Shown piece by piece: positions 4,964 to 12,031 of a DNA stretch of 14,805 nt (positions within the stretch are counted from its first letter, which is position 1; every line of letters starts with the position of its first letter). Under the pieces are notes generated by a model. That model saw only the letters and a program-made list of their open reading frames with translations, was not told the origin of the DNA and did no database searches. The position numbers and the translations under genes were made by a program. The stretch is from an uncultured bacterium (GTDB taxonomy: Bacteria > Bacteroidota > Bacteroidia > Chitinophagales > CAIOSU01): positions 1 to 14,805 of the forward strand of contig CAIOSU010000411.1 of assembly GCA_903861055.1 (NCBI GenBank). The letters run 5' to 3'.

Positions 4964-6847
4964 CTAAGGTACCCAAATGTTTAGCACAGTACCTTTTCCT
5001 AAAGCAGTTTTAAGGTCGATGTTGCCTTTTAACAAATCAACTCTTGAGCGGATATTACGCCAACCAATACCTTTATCCAATTCCAACACTTTAGGGTCAA
5101 ATCCCTTGCCGTTATCTTTTATACTAAACAAATATCCGTCGGCCAGTTGTTCCAGCTTTATTTCTATATCCGTAGCATTGGAGTACCTTATCGCGTTGTT
5201 CAATAGTTCTTGTATTACCCTATATACGGCAATCTCGCGGCTTTCATCCATGCGGCTTTCAAACCCTGAAATAGAAACCGAAACGAGAATTTTGCCACTT
5301 TCATTAATCTTCCTAGCCTGCTCTTTAATGGCCGATACCAGCCCAAGCCTAATAAGAGTGCTAGGCATCATGTTATGCGATATATGGCGAACCTCTTGGC
5401 AGGCTTCATCTAATATGGCAATTGAGGTACTGAGGTTTTTCTGCTCTTCCGCATCGTCTTTGGTTTCAATGGCGGTAAGGTTAAGTTTGGCTGTCGATAA
5501 GAGCTGACCCAAGCCATCGTGCAAGTCTTCGGCCACCCGCTTTCGCTCTTTTTCAGTGGCCTCCATAACCACCCTAAAGCTATCCCGCTGCTGTTCGTTT
5601 ACTTTCCGCAATAACATCTCGCGCTCATTACGCATGTCGCGTATGCGCGATAACAAAGCATAGGAAAACACCACCGACTCAAAAGCAAAAGACAAAGGCA
5701 GTCGAATTTCGAAGAGCACGGAGTGACCTAAAAGCCCAATGTTTCGCAATGCAATAGCAATAGATAATAGCACCAGAGGAGAAAAGGCAATGAGGTAAAG
5801 CTTATGCTGGCATGGTATTGGCTTTTGGGTAAGCAGCTTAGCATATATTATAACCAAACTTATTAGCGGCACGAAGGTAAATGCAAAAATCAAGGGCCGA
5901 TTTATGTCCATATCGCTTGGCCAGCTAAACCAAAGGATGGCAAGTATTATTACCAGTGCATAGTTGGTGTAAACAACGTAGTTGAGCCAAGGTGCCCATG
6001 TACTGAAGTTGAGGAACTTTTTGCTGAAGACAAGCATGCAAACGATTACAAGCGAGCTAACTACAAGAACATAAGTATGTGCCTGAAATGCATTGTTTAA
6101 ACCAAACAGCATAACGTGAAAGCCTAATGTTATGCCATTAAACAAAATGATGGACCCAATATATGCGGTGTAGTGCAGAAAGACCAGTTGGCGAGTAGCA
6201 AAAAAAACAGCTACTGCCCCCAATAGGGTAAGTAACAATATACCAAAAAACACACCCCAACCTAAGTTGTGTATAATGTTTCTTTTTTGATAAGCGGAGT
6301 GTTCCCAAATTTGAAGGTTACTGCGCAGCGATGCAATGTCGTTGTGCAGTTTGAGCCAATAGTGCGTTGGTTTGCCTGGATTGAGTTTTACATCGTAGCT
6401 CCAACCTTTTGGATTAAAACTTTGCGGTTGGTATGGATGATTGAAGCCAATAGCGGGAAAGGAGTCGATTTTTGAAATGCCAGCACTGTCACGAATAGTA
6501 TACAAGGTAGCATCGCTCAGGATACCACTGCCTAAGTATAAAGTTAAAAGCTTTGGTTTAGGTGAGTTGTTTAGAAGCTCCCAGTGCAACCACCAAGTAT
6601 CGCGGCTGTATCCCATATTTATCATATGGCCAGGGCTTCTTACATCCCATGGTTGGGCAGTAATTTGCCCGGTTTGTATTTGTTGTATGGTAAGCAAATG
6701 AGATTTATCCCGATAAACTTCAACCGCCTCATCGAGAAATTGCTTTTCAAACTCATTGTTCAATACCAAAAGCCCAGTAATTTGGGCTTGCAGACTGTTT
6801 AGGCCCAGGCAAAATACTAATAGATATAGCGGTAGCAGCTTGGCCAT
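4964..6847 (-). CDS. 7TMR-DISM sensor histidine kinase (HisKA_3 / NarL-type partner expected)
   Basis: A 627-residue membrane sensor kinase. Order: a signal peptide (1-21, ending SLQA); an extracytoplasmic 7TMR-DISMED2-like domain (about 30-175, with SRDTWWLHWELLNNS); seven membrane helices (about 195-216, 222-241, 257-275, 288-307, 319-337, 349-367, 383-401); a short coiled coil; and a HisKA_3 dimerisation domain with phospho-accepting His443 in ERKRVAEDLHDGLGQ. The HATPase domain has the N box ELLNNAIRYSN (Asn550, Asn551), the G1 box DNGKGFD (from Asp578) and a terminal GKGTVLNIWVP. The DISM domain is thought to bind carbohydrate-like or other small ligands. HisKA_3 kinases normally pair with LuxR/NarL-type regulators, but no response regulator lies in the window, so it is an orphan here. 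Its start is 9 nt after the mutase-like gene. Confidence 0.93.
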   Translation of the reverse strand: MAKLLPLYLLVFCLGLNSLQAQITGLLVLNNEFEKQFLDEAVEVYRDKSHLLTIQQIQTGQITAQPWDVRSPGHMINMGYSRDTWWLHWELLNNSPKPKLLTLYLGSGILSDATLYTIRDSAGISKIDSFPAIGFNHPYQPQSFNPKGWSYDVKLNPGKPTHYWLKLHNDIASLRSNLQIWEHSAYQKRNIIHNLGWGVFFGILLLTLLGAVAVFFATRQLVFLHYTAYIGSIILFNGITLGFHVMLFGLNNAFQAHTYVLVVSSLVIVCMLVFSKKFLNFSTWAPWLNYVVYTNYALVIILAILWFSWPSDMDINRPLIFAFTFVPLISLVIIYAKLLTQKPIPCQHKLYLIAFSPLVLLSIAIALRNIGLLGHSVLFEIRLPLSFAFESVVFSYALLSRIRDMRNEREMLLRKVNEQQRDSFRVVMEATEKERKRVAEDLHDGLGQLLSTAKLNLTAIETKDDAEEQKNLSTSIAILDEACQEVRHISHNMMPSTLIRLGLVSAIKEQARKINESGKILVSVSISGFESRMDESREIAVYRVIQELLNNAIRYSNATDIEIKLEQLADGYLFSIKDNGKGFDPKVLELDKGIGWRNIRSRVDLLKGNIDLKTALGKGTVLNIWVP

Positions 6848-6856
6848 TGTGGTATT

Positions 6857-7936
6857 TTAAACGGCTTGCACTAGCTGCACAAAGCGTTTCCAAGTGTTGG
6901 TTGCCATTTGCGAAGTGATGGCCTCAATGTAATAAGAGCCTGCCGCAGGGTCGGCCACGGTATCTAAATGCGATTCGTGCTGTAAAACTAATTGTATGTT
7001 TCGTGCAATGCGGGTTTGGAAAGCCGCGCTTCTATCGGGAGTAACTATATGGGGTACTATGCTTAGGCTATCGGTACCACCAATTACTGCGCTCAGTGCT
7101 TGGGTGGTCTGCCTTATCATTTCGTAATATCCATCTTTTTCAGGCAACACCTTTTTGTTGGTGGCATGTACCAATGCAGGTGTCGTATAACCAGGCGTAT
7201 ACTGTTGACAAATTACTGCCCACAAGCTACGCAATACTCTTATGCGTGCCATTTCGAAAAAATGGTCGGTACCCACTGCAATATCAAACTTAACATTTGA
7301 TAGTGCCTCCGTTGGCTCAATTCCGTTATTGGTCAATTTAGCTACTACATCATTGGCTGCTTTTAGTTGAAGGGCCGTTTGTTCTGTCAACGTTTCGGCA
7401 TTGTCAGAAGCAATGGTAAACAATTTGAAGCCAGGCAATAGCTTGTTATATTGATTGAAATAGACAATCAAGTCAGCAGGGTTAAATTGCACAGATCCTT
7501 TAACTGCTTCGGCATCCAACCCACGAGCATTTATTAGGGCAGTTAACTTGTCAAGGGTGTTGGTGTCCTCAATAAGCCAATCGGTTTGTATATGCTCAAT
7601 CAATACGTCCTTTAACAATACCTCTACATTAGTATCAGCTTTGCACATGAACAAAAGGGCGGTTGCGCCGCGTTGCAGTGCGTCTAATGCTTGCAGGTTT
7701 GCAGCTACAGCATCGGCAGCATCAATATCTTGTCTAATCAGCCATTCACCTGCAGGGCGTTTAGGTACAGCCAGCAACGGTGTGTCGTTTGCACGATAGT
7801 AGGGAGCTACCGCTATGCCTTCTGGGCTATTCCATTCTAGTGTTTCGGGAGCGGCACCTTTTAGCTCCTTTAGCACTAGTTTTTGCCACTGCTCATCTGT
7901 TATAGGCGGAAACTCCGCAAACAAAGCCTTTTCCAT
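6857..7936 (-). CDS. mutA: Methylmalonyl-CoA mutase small (beta) subunit-like protein, short form
   Basis: The 359-residue protein opens with the small-subunit pattern LFAEFPPITDEQWQKLVLKELKGAAPETLEWNSPEGI and continues as the mutase TIM barrel (DHFFEMARIRVLRSLWAV, SAVIGGTDSLSIVPHI, ARNIQLVLQHESHLDTVADPAAGSYYIE). In the heterodimeric enzyme the large subunit binds cobalamin and interconverts succinyl-CoA and methylmalonyl-CoA, while the small subunit is structural and non-catalytic. This protein stops just after the barrel (ending KRFVQLVQAV) and has no C-terminal flavodoxin-like domain. By my recollection, small subunits run from about 450 residues to over 600. No large-subunit gene follows; the next gene on the strand is a histidine kinase 9 nt away. 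It may be a real minimal form or a 3' truncation. The reading frame is intact. Confidence 0.85.
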   Translation of the reverse strand: MEKALFAEFPPITDEQWQKLVLKELKGAAPETLEWNSPEGIAVAPYYRANDTPLLAVPKRPAGEWLIRQDIDAADAVAANLQALDALQRGATALLFMCKADTNVEVLLKDVLIEHIQTDWLIEDTNTLDKLTALINARGLDAEAVKGSVQFNPADLIVYFNQYNKLLPGFKLFTIASDNAETLTEQTALQLKAANDVVAKLTNNGIEPTEALSNVKFDIAVGTDHFFEMARIRVLRSLWAVICQQYTPGYTTPALVHATNKKVLPEKDGYYEMIRQTTQALSAVIGGTDSLSIVPHIVTPDRSAAFQTRIARNIQLVLQHESHLDTVADPAAGSYYIEAITSQMATNTWKRFVQLVQAV

Positions 7937-7940
7937 TCCC

Positions 7941-7948
7941 GAAAGTTA
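7941..7948 (-). promoter_or_regulatory. Possible -7 box of the mutase-like gene
   Basis: TAACTTTC on the minus strand ends 4 nt before the ATG at 7936. It matches TAnnTTTG except for the last base. A TTG lies 22 nt upstream, slightly more than the usual spacing. The match suggests a near-leaderless transcript. Moderate to weak candidate. Confidence 0.35.
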
Positions 7949-7986
7949 AGGGATTTTAATGTTTCAGTAGCAAGTAAAGAGTATCA

Positions 7987-8122
7987 AGTATCGATATTTA
8001 GGTACGAGGTACAATTTTAGAAGTACGATTGGGTTGGGTAAGTATAATTATTCTCTTTTTATAGCTATTGCAGACAATAAAGTAAACTAAAGAACTAAGT
8101 TCAATCGTAAATCGTATATCGA
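7987..8122. repeat. TACGA-rich intergenic element with nested inverted arms (site C)
   Basis: The spacer between the divergent mutase-like and RNA methyltransferase genes holds a second copy of the site B family. GGTACGAGGTACAATTTTAG (8001-8020) matches 2092-2111 at 19 of 20 positions, and TCGTAAATCGTA (8105-8116) is identical to 2178-2189. Two nested inverted pairs are visible: TCGATAT (7991-7997) with ATATCGA (8116-8122), and TACGATTG (8024-8031) with CAATCGTA (8102-8109), enclosing 70 nt. The same build in two separate spacers argues against chance. Function is unknown. Confidence 0.65.
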
Positions 8123-8158
8123 AAATCGTTCAATAACCAGTGTCTTCTCTCCAATGCC

Positions 8159-8166
8159 TATCTTTG
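8159..8166 (+). promoter_or_regulatory. -7 promoter box of the RNA methyltransferase gene
   Basis: TATCTTTG matches the Bacteroidota -7 element fully and ends 4 nt before the ATG at 8171, predicting a leaderless or nearly leaderless mRNA. It supports 8171 as the true start. No good TTG is seen at the -33 distance. Confidence 0.55.
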
Positions 8167-8170
8167 CCCA

Positions 8171-9388
8171 ATGAGTCAACCCCGCATACATAGAGTATTA
8201 GTGCATGCCGCAGTGCAACTAGCCGCCGAAATAGTACCAGGAGGTAAGTATGCCGAAAAGGCCATTGAGCAAATGCTGGGTAGCCATCCCAAATGGGGTT
8301 CTAGAGACCGCTCGTTTGTTGTAGAAACCACTATGGAATTGGTGCGCAATTATCGGTTGGCGGCTTTTTTGTCGGGCCAAGAGTGGAATGTAGGCAAGGT
8401 AAACCATTGGCACTTATTTGGCGCTTGGTGGTTGCAGCAAGGCTATGAATTGCCCGATTGGCCTGAGTTTAAGGGGTTGGACCTTTCAACCGTTGCCGAA
8501 AAGTGGGCAATAGCCCAGCAGCAAAGAGCAGTGCTCTATTCTTTGCCCGATTGGCTCGATGAACTGGGTGTAAACGAACTAGGTACCGAGGCTTGGGAAA
8601 AGGAGCTTGCTGCTATGCACCAAACCGCACAAGTTGTATTACGGGTAAACACTGTCCGCATTAGCCTAGCTAAATTGGCAGAGCGACTAGCCCTGCAAGA
8701 CATTGAAACCACTACCTTGCCTTGGGCGCCCGATGCATTGGTGCTCACCAAGCGTAAGCATCTGCTCAACTTATCAGAGTTTAAGGAAGGATTGTTTGAG
8801 GTGCAAGATGCGGCTTCGCAATTGATAGCCCCACTGTTGCAACTTAAAGCGGGCCAAATGGTGATAGATGCCTGTGCTGGTGCCGGTGGCAAAACTTTGC
8901 AAATAGCCGACCTTATGGGCAACAAGGGCTATGTTGTTGCACTGGAGCCAGAGGCAATTAAACTAAAGAATACCGATACACGAAGCCGCAGGGCGGGGTT
9001 CAATATCATTAGCTCGGTGCATTTGTCGTCGTCGGCAATTATTGGCAAATACGCCAATCAAGCTGATAGGCTGTTGCTAGATGTGCCTTGCAGTGGCTTA
9101 GGTGTATTGAAACGCAACGCCGATGCCAAGTGGAAACTAACACCTGAGCATATAGAGAAGGTAAAAGAGCTGCAGCATTCGATACTAACTAACTACCACA
9201 AGATGCTAAGGCCAGGTGGTATTATGGTGTATGCTACATGTAGTATTTTACCCTCTGAGGATGGTGGGCAAGTAGAAAGGTTCTTGGAAGAGCATGTTAA
9301 TTTTGAATTGATTGAGCAGTACTATTTCCTTCCATCAGCATACGGTTTTGATGGGTTTTATGCTGCCGTATTGAAACGAATCAAATAG
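8171..9388 (+). CDS. RsmB/NOP-family SAM-dependent RNA (cytosine-5) methyltransferase
   Basis: A 405-residue enzyme that should methylate C5 of cytosine in rRNA or tRNA. An N-terminal NusB-like RNA-binding region (about 1-130, with HPKWGSRDRSFVVETTMELVRNYR) precedes the Rossmann methyltransferase domain. The SAM-binding motif I is DACAGAGGKTLQ (from Asp233). Motif IV is DVPCSGLG (Asp304, Cys307), and motif VI is YATCSILPSEDG (Cys357, the expected nucleophile). The terminal AYGFDGFYAAVLKR matches the family's closing GxDGFFxAxLxR. The acidic motif II position reads ALEPEAIKL. It resembles RsmB most in layout, but the target base cannot be assigned from sequence, so no symbol is given. It diverges from the mutase-like gene and converges on a hydrolase 6 nt away. 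Confidence 0.92.
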   Translation: MSQPRIHRVLVHAAVQLAAEIVPGGKYAEKAIEQMLGSHPKWGSRDRSFVVETTMELVRNYRLAAFLSGQEWNVGKVNHWHLFGAWWLQQGYELPDWPEFKGLDLSTVAEKWAIAQQQRAVLYSLPDWLDELGVNELGTEAWEKELAAMHQTAQVVLRVNTVRISLAKLAERLALQDIETTTLPWAPDALVLTKRKHLLNLSEFKEGLFEVQDAASQLIAPLLQLKAGQMVIDACAGAGGKTLQIADLMGNKGYVVALEPEAIKLKNTDTRSRRAGFNIISSVHLSSSAIIGKYANQADRLLLDVPCSGLGVLKRNADAKWKLTPEHIEKVKELQHSILTNYHKMLRPGGIMVYATCSILPSEDGGQVERFLEEHVNFELIEQYYFLPSAYGFDGFYAAVLKRIK

Positions 9389-9394
9389 CTTCAG

Positions 9395-10084
9395 TTAAGC
9401 AGAAAAGAATTTTTTTAGTCTATTTGCCAATGCTACTATATCCACTCTATCAATAGGGTGTGGGGTGGCTGGCAAAACCCACAACTGTGCGCTGGGCAAT
9501 AACCTAAAGGTTGATACCGTGTCTTCCAGTCCTGCCGTATGGTCTTTGTCGCCAATGCATAGTAATACTTCATGCTTCAGGGTTTGATAATCCTCGTTTT
9601 TCAGCTGTGGTTCGTTGCCAAGGCTCAGCATCATGTTGGCAGTTGCCGATAGCACGGCACGCCAATTCCCTTCGCCATGAAGGGCCTTTAGCTGTGCAGC
9701 AAAAGCAGGTGCTTTAGCCTCCAGTTTATCGGCATCAAGCATCTTTACCTCTTGCGCCGAGCCTTCTGGTGTCCAAACCAGTTTAGTGCCCAAGGTGGCA
9801 ATTTTGCTTACCCTTTCAGGGTGTTTTAGCGCAAACAACAGTGCTGCATACCCACCCATGCTATACCCAAAAATGTCTGCCTTCGATACGTCATTATCGT
9901 CAAGATATTGTAAAATATTCTTCGCAAAAGCATCAAATTGGTATCCACCGGCAGGCGCTGCGGCTTCGCCATGGCCGTAAAACGTTAACGTGTGCACCTC
10001 AGGGTAATTACCCAATTGTTGGGCCAATGGTTCAAGTTGCTTTGCGGTGCCCAAGGCACCATGCAGCAGCAGTATTGGTTTCAT
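9395..10084 (-). CDS. Alpha/beta-hydrolase fold protein (MenH/BioH-like size)
   Basis: A compact 229-residue hydrolase. It shows the oxyanion segment LLHGALG (residues 6-12), a FYGHGEA segment, the nucleophile elbow GYSMGG (Ser75), an acid candidate in GDKDHTAG (strand 7) and a histidine candidate in ATPHPIDRV near the C-terminus. The triad therefore looks complete. No signal peptide is present, so it is cytoplasmic. Small Abhydrolase_6 proteins of this size include MenH, BioH and many carboxylesterases; the substrate cannot be told. It stands alone, converging with the RNA methyltransferase gene at its 3' end and lying 57 nt downstream of the YtxH/holin-like cluster on the same strand. Confidence 0.88.
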   Translation of the reverse strand: MKPILLLHGALGTAKQLEPLAQQLGNYPEVHTLTFYGHGEAAAPAGGYQFDAFAKNILQYLDDNDVSKADIFGYSMGGYAALLFALKHPERVSKIATLGTKLVWTPEGSAQEVKMLDADKLEAKAPAFAAQLKALHGEGNWRAVLSATANMMLSLGNEPQLKNEDYQTLKHEVLLCIGDKDHTAGLEDTVSTFRLLPSAQLWVLPATPHPIDRVDIVALANRLKKFFSA

Positions 10085-10091
10085 AGTTGCT

Positions 10092-10110
10092 TACTTTTTT
10101 AAAAAAAGTA
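10092..10110 (-). terminator. A/T-only hairpin downstream of the YtxH/Holin-X cluster
   Basis: TACTTTTTT (10092-10100) and AAAAAAGTA (10102-10110) form a perfect 9-base inverted repeat with a one-base centre. It lies 3' of the uncharacterised 105-residue gene and just 5' of the hydrolase gene, both leftward. The lack of G/C makes it a poor classical terminator. It could equally be an AT-rich promoter element of the hydrolase gene. Confidence 0.25.
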
Positions 10111-10141
10111 TTTGTTTATGCATAGTAAATATAAATGCATC

Positions 10142-10459
10142 TTAGCCCGCCCTAAAAAGTGCCTTTACCAAACCTACAAATCCATCGAGCAGCACACTGG
10201 TGGTATCGGGGCCATTATCTTCGGTTTCGTTTTCGTTGTGCTTAGCATGCTGGCGCCTACCAACTAGCGATACCACTGAGGTAACAATGGTGCGAAACAA
10301 GTATTTTGGCGATAACTGGCGCTTTATGTCTATAACATTGTCTTCCAGCTTTTCCAATAAAAAATCCGTGGATAGCTCCAACCTCATTTTGTGGTAGCGC
10401 AGGTCTTCCATGCTACTTATCTCTCTTATATTGTCCTGGTCGTATCTACTTTGTTTCAT
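10142..10459 (-). CDS. Uncharacterised protein, last gene of the YtxH/Holin-X cluster
   Basis: A 105-residue protein that I do not recognise. It is charged and mostly helical in the first half (MKQSRYDQDNIREISSMEDLRYHKMRLELS...LLEKLEDNVIDIKRQLSPKYLF), has a modest hydrophobic stretch (RTIVTSVVSLVG, about residues 56-67), a polar disordered section rich in N, E and D, and a second amphipathic end (TSVLLDGFVGLVKALFRAG). The ATG overlaps the stop of the Holin-X-like gene as ATGA, which implies translational coupling. By context it probably acts at the inner membrane together with the two upstream products. No function is claimed. Confidence 0.75.
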   Translation of the reverse strand: MKQSRYDQDNIREISSMEDLRYHKMRLELSTDFLLEKLEDNVIDIKRQLSPKYLFRTIVTSVVSLVGRRQHAKHNENETEDNGPDTTSVLLDGFVGLVKALFRAG

Positions 10460-10827
10460 GGCCTGTGTTTTTTAGGTGCTGGAAACAATTCGCCAATAAC
10501 GATTTTTAGTATCGGGCGCTGTATCAATCTACCCCTAAGTAATAGCAAAAGGCCCATGCCCAGCAGGTAAAAAATACCGATAATAAAATAACCAAGGTTG
10601 TTGTTGCCCAGCATCTCACCCAAATACATGGCTGCAGCAAGTGAGGAAAACAACAGAAACATACCTAAAAGGGTAAGCAACAATATGCCCCCGATAGCAA
10701 AGGTTGCGAAGGTGGTAACCCGTTCGGCAACGTGCAGTTTATAGTAATCTATTTTGTATTTTATGTACAGCTGTGTGGCTTCTTTGGTATCGCCGGCCAA
10801 CTCAAATATATCTTTAGGTTCGTGCAT
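10456..10827 (-). CDS. Holin-X-like (phage holin family) inner-membrane protein
   Basis: A 123-residue protein: an amphipathic N-terminal helix (about residues 10-37, TKEATQLYIKYKIDYYKLHVAERV in part) followed by two long hydrophobic helices (about 40-69 and 78-98) and a short basic tail ending PAPKKHRP. This is the layout of the Holin-X / Phage_holin_3_6-like family, which in Bacteroidota is a chromosomal envelope protein and not a phage lysis protein. No lysis genes are nearby. It lies 17 nt after the YtxH-like gene and overlaps the next gene by 4 bases (ATGA), so the three form one transcription unit. The name describes family likeness only; its molecular role is not known. Confidence 0.78.
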   Translation of the reverse strand: MHEPKDIFELAGDTKEATQLYIKYKIDYYKLHVAERVTTFATFAIGGILLLTLLGMFLLFSSLAAAMYLGEMLGNNNLGYFIIGIFYLLGMGLLLLLRGRLIQRPILKIVIGELFPAPKKHRP

Positions 10828-10844
10828 AAGGGTGTTTTGCGGGG

Positions 10845-11132
10845 TTAAGCGTTGTCGCTTTCTTTTTTATCGGTTTTGGTCGTGCTGACTTTCTTTGCCA
10901 GGTTGTTTATTTCGTCCATAGCGGCGTTTACCTTGTCGGTTATTTCCAGTTCAAGGGCGCTCATGCGTTGTGTTACCTGCTTGCGTATTTGCTTGCCCTG
11001 TTTAGAGTTAAGGTAAAGGCCCAGAGCTACGCCTGCTACCAAGCCACCTAAAAAGGTAAGCAAGTATTTTAAGGAGTTGCTGCCATTGTCAACTGCCCTG
11101 GGGGTATCTTCATTTTCAGTAGGCATGGTCAT
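10845..11132 (-). CDS. YtxH-like small membrane protein
   Basis: A 95-residue protein with a short polar N-terminus, one membrane helix (about residues 21-41, containing LGGLVAGVALGLYL) directly followed by basic residues (NSKQGKQIRKQV), and a charged coiled-coil tail ending in KKVSTTKTDKKESDNA. The glycine-rich helix followed by a KxGKxxR-type stretch is the YtxH family pattern, often linked to envelope or general stress. Translation may start at ATG 11132 or at ATG 11126 (MPTENED). It heads the three-gene leftward cluster and diverges from truA. The spacer holds a TTATCT-AGATAA inverted repeat. Confidence 0.82.
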   Translation of the reverse strand: MTMPTENEDTPRAVDNGSNSLKYLLTFLGGLVAGVALGLYLNSKQGKQIRKQVTQRMSALELEITDKVNAAMDEINNLAKKVSTTKTDKKESDNA

Positions 11133-11151
11133 AGTTTTGGGTTTTTTAAAA

Positions 11152-11187
11152 TGCGATTATCTATAAAGATAACGTTTGCAAATCGCA
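11152..11187. promoter_or_regulatory. Inverted repeats in the ytxH/truA divergent spacer
   Basis: TTATCT (11157-11162) and AGATAA (11167-11172) are a perfect 6-base inverted repeat with a 4-base ATAA spacer. A second pair, TGCGATT (11152-11158) and AATCGCA (11181-11187), surrounds it but has a different centre. Their location 20-55 bases upstream of the YtxH-like start makes them an operator candidate for that cluster. No matching regulator is identifiable. Confidence 0.3.
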
Positions 11188-11255
11188 ATTCGTTCTCTCG
11201 CATGTTGTTCCGCAATTTTAACCGCGGTATCAGCTATCCTCCATGTACTTATCCT

Positions 11256-11263
11256 TACCTTTG
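11256..11263 (+). promoter_or_regulatory. -7 promoter box of truA
   Basis: TACCTTTG, a full match to TAnnTTTG, ends 7 nt before ATG 11271. It supports 11271 over the upstream in-frame ATG at 11151 as the truA start, and predicts a leader of only a few bases. No TTG is seen at the expected -33 distance. Confidence 0.55.
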
Positions 11264-11270
11264 CACCGCA

Positions 11271-12023
11271 ATGCAAAAGCTACAACGTTACTTTCTTGAA
11301 ATTGCGTACCGGGGCACCAACTATAGCGGTTGGCAGGTGCAGCCCAATGCTCCTACTATTCAGGCTGAGGTGAACCTTGCTTTACAGCGCTTGTTTAAAG
11401 ACCCAGAGGTATATTGCGTGGGCTGCGGCCGCACTGATGCGGGTGTGCATGCCTCACAGTATTTTCTGCATTTCGATGCTTCGCCAGAGGTGCCAGAGAA
11501 TTTCTTTTTTAAGATAAACCGCATGCTCGGCGATGATATTGCCATTAAGCGGGTATTACCGCTGCACTACAATGCCCATAGCAGGTTTGATGCCAGAAGA
11601 CGCACCTACCATTACCACATTCATTATAAAGAGAACCCGTTTTTGAAAGGTCTCAGCTATTTTTATTTTAGCGAATGGGATTTGGATAAAATGAACGAAG
11701 TGGTGACTTTGTTGTTGCAGTACAAAGATTTTAGCCCGCTGAGCAAACACAACCCCGATAATAAAACCACGCTTTGCGATATTTCTCATGCCCTATGGGT
11801 GCACGACGAAGTAGAAGGTAGGCTTAGGTTTGAAATTAGTGCCAACCGCTTTCTTTGGAACATGGTGCGCATGATAACCGGATTAAGTTTAATGGTTGGC
11901 CGCGGCAGAATGAACTTAGATGAGGTAAAAAACGTAATGGATGAGGTTGGCCAGTTTCATTACATAATGCCGGTGCCCCCGCAAGGGCTGTATTTAACCA
12001 AAGTAGAGTATCCCTATTTGTAA
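11271..12023 (+). CDS. truA: tRNA pseudouridine synthase A (positions 38-40)
   Basis: TruA converts uridine to pseudouridine at positions 38-40 of the tRNA anticodon stem-loop. From ATG 11271 the protein is 250 residues, normal for the family, starting MQKLQRYFLEIAYRGTNYSG. The catalytic aspartate is Asp56 in GCGRTDAGVHA. Other family segments are YNAHSRFDARRRTYHYHI, KDFSPLSKHN and ISANRFLWNMVRMITG. The frame is open upstream to an ATG at 11151, but those 40 residues do not look like TruA and contain the TACCTTTG promoter box, so they are excluded. An ABC exporter gene starts 8 nt after the stop and is probably co-transcribed. Confidence 0.96.
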   Translation: MQKLQRYFLEIAYRGTNYSGWQVQPNAPTIQAEVNLALQRLFKDPEVYCVGCGRTDAGVHASQYFLHFDASPEVPENFFFKINRMLGDDIAIKRVLPLHYNAHSRFDARRRTYHYHIHYKENPFLKGLSYFYFSEWDLDKMNEVVTLLLQYKDFSPLSKHNPDNKTTLCDISHALWVHDEVEGRLRFEISANRFLWNMVRMITGLSLMVGRGRMNLDEVKNVMDEVGQFHYIMPVPPQGLYLTKVEYPYL

Positions 12024-12031
12024 TCAGAGCA

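Noticed and set aside
4977..5507. A 176-codon plus-strand open frame opposite the histidine kinase C-terminus
   Set aside because: It lies wholly within the HisKA_3/HATPase coding region on the other strand, and its translation is a serine/leucine-rich shadow with no recognisable domain.
10456..10827. Holin-like gene as evidence for a prophage or lysis cassette
   Set aside because: No endolysin, tail, capsid, integrase or attachment-site-like repeats are nearby. The YtxH partner and chromosomal setting point to an envelope protein.
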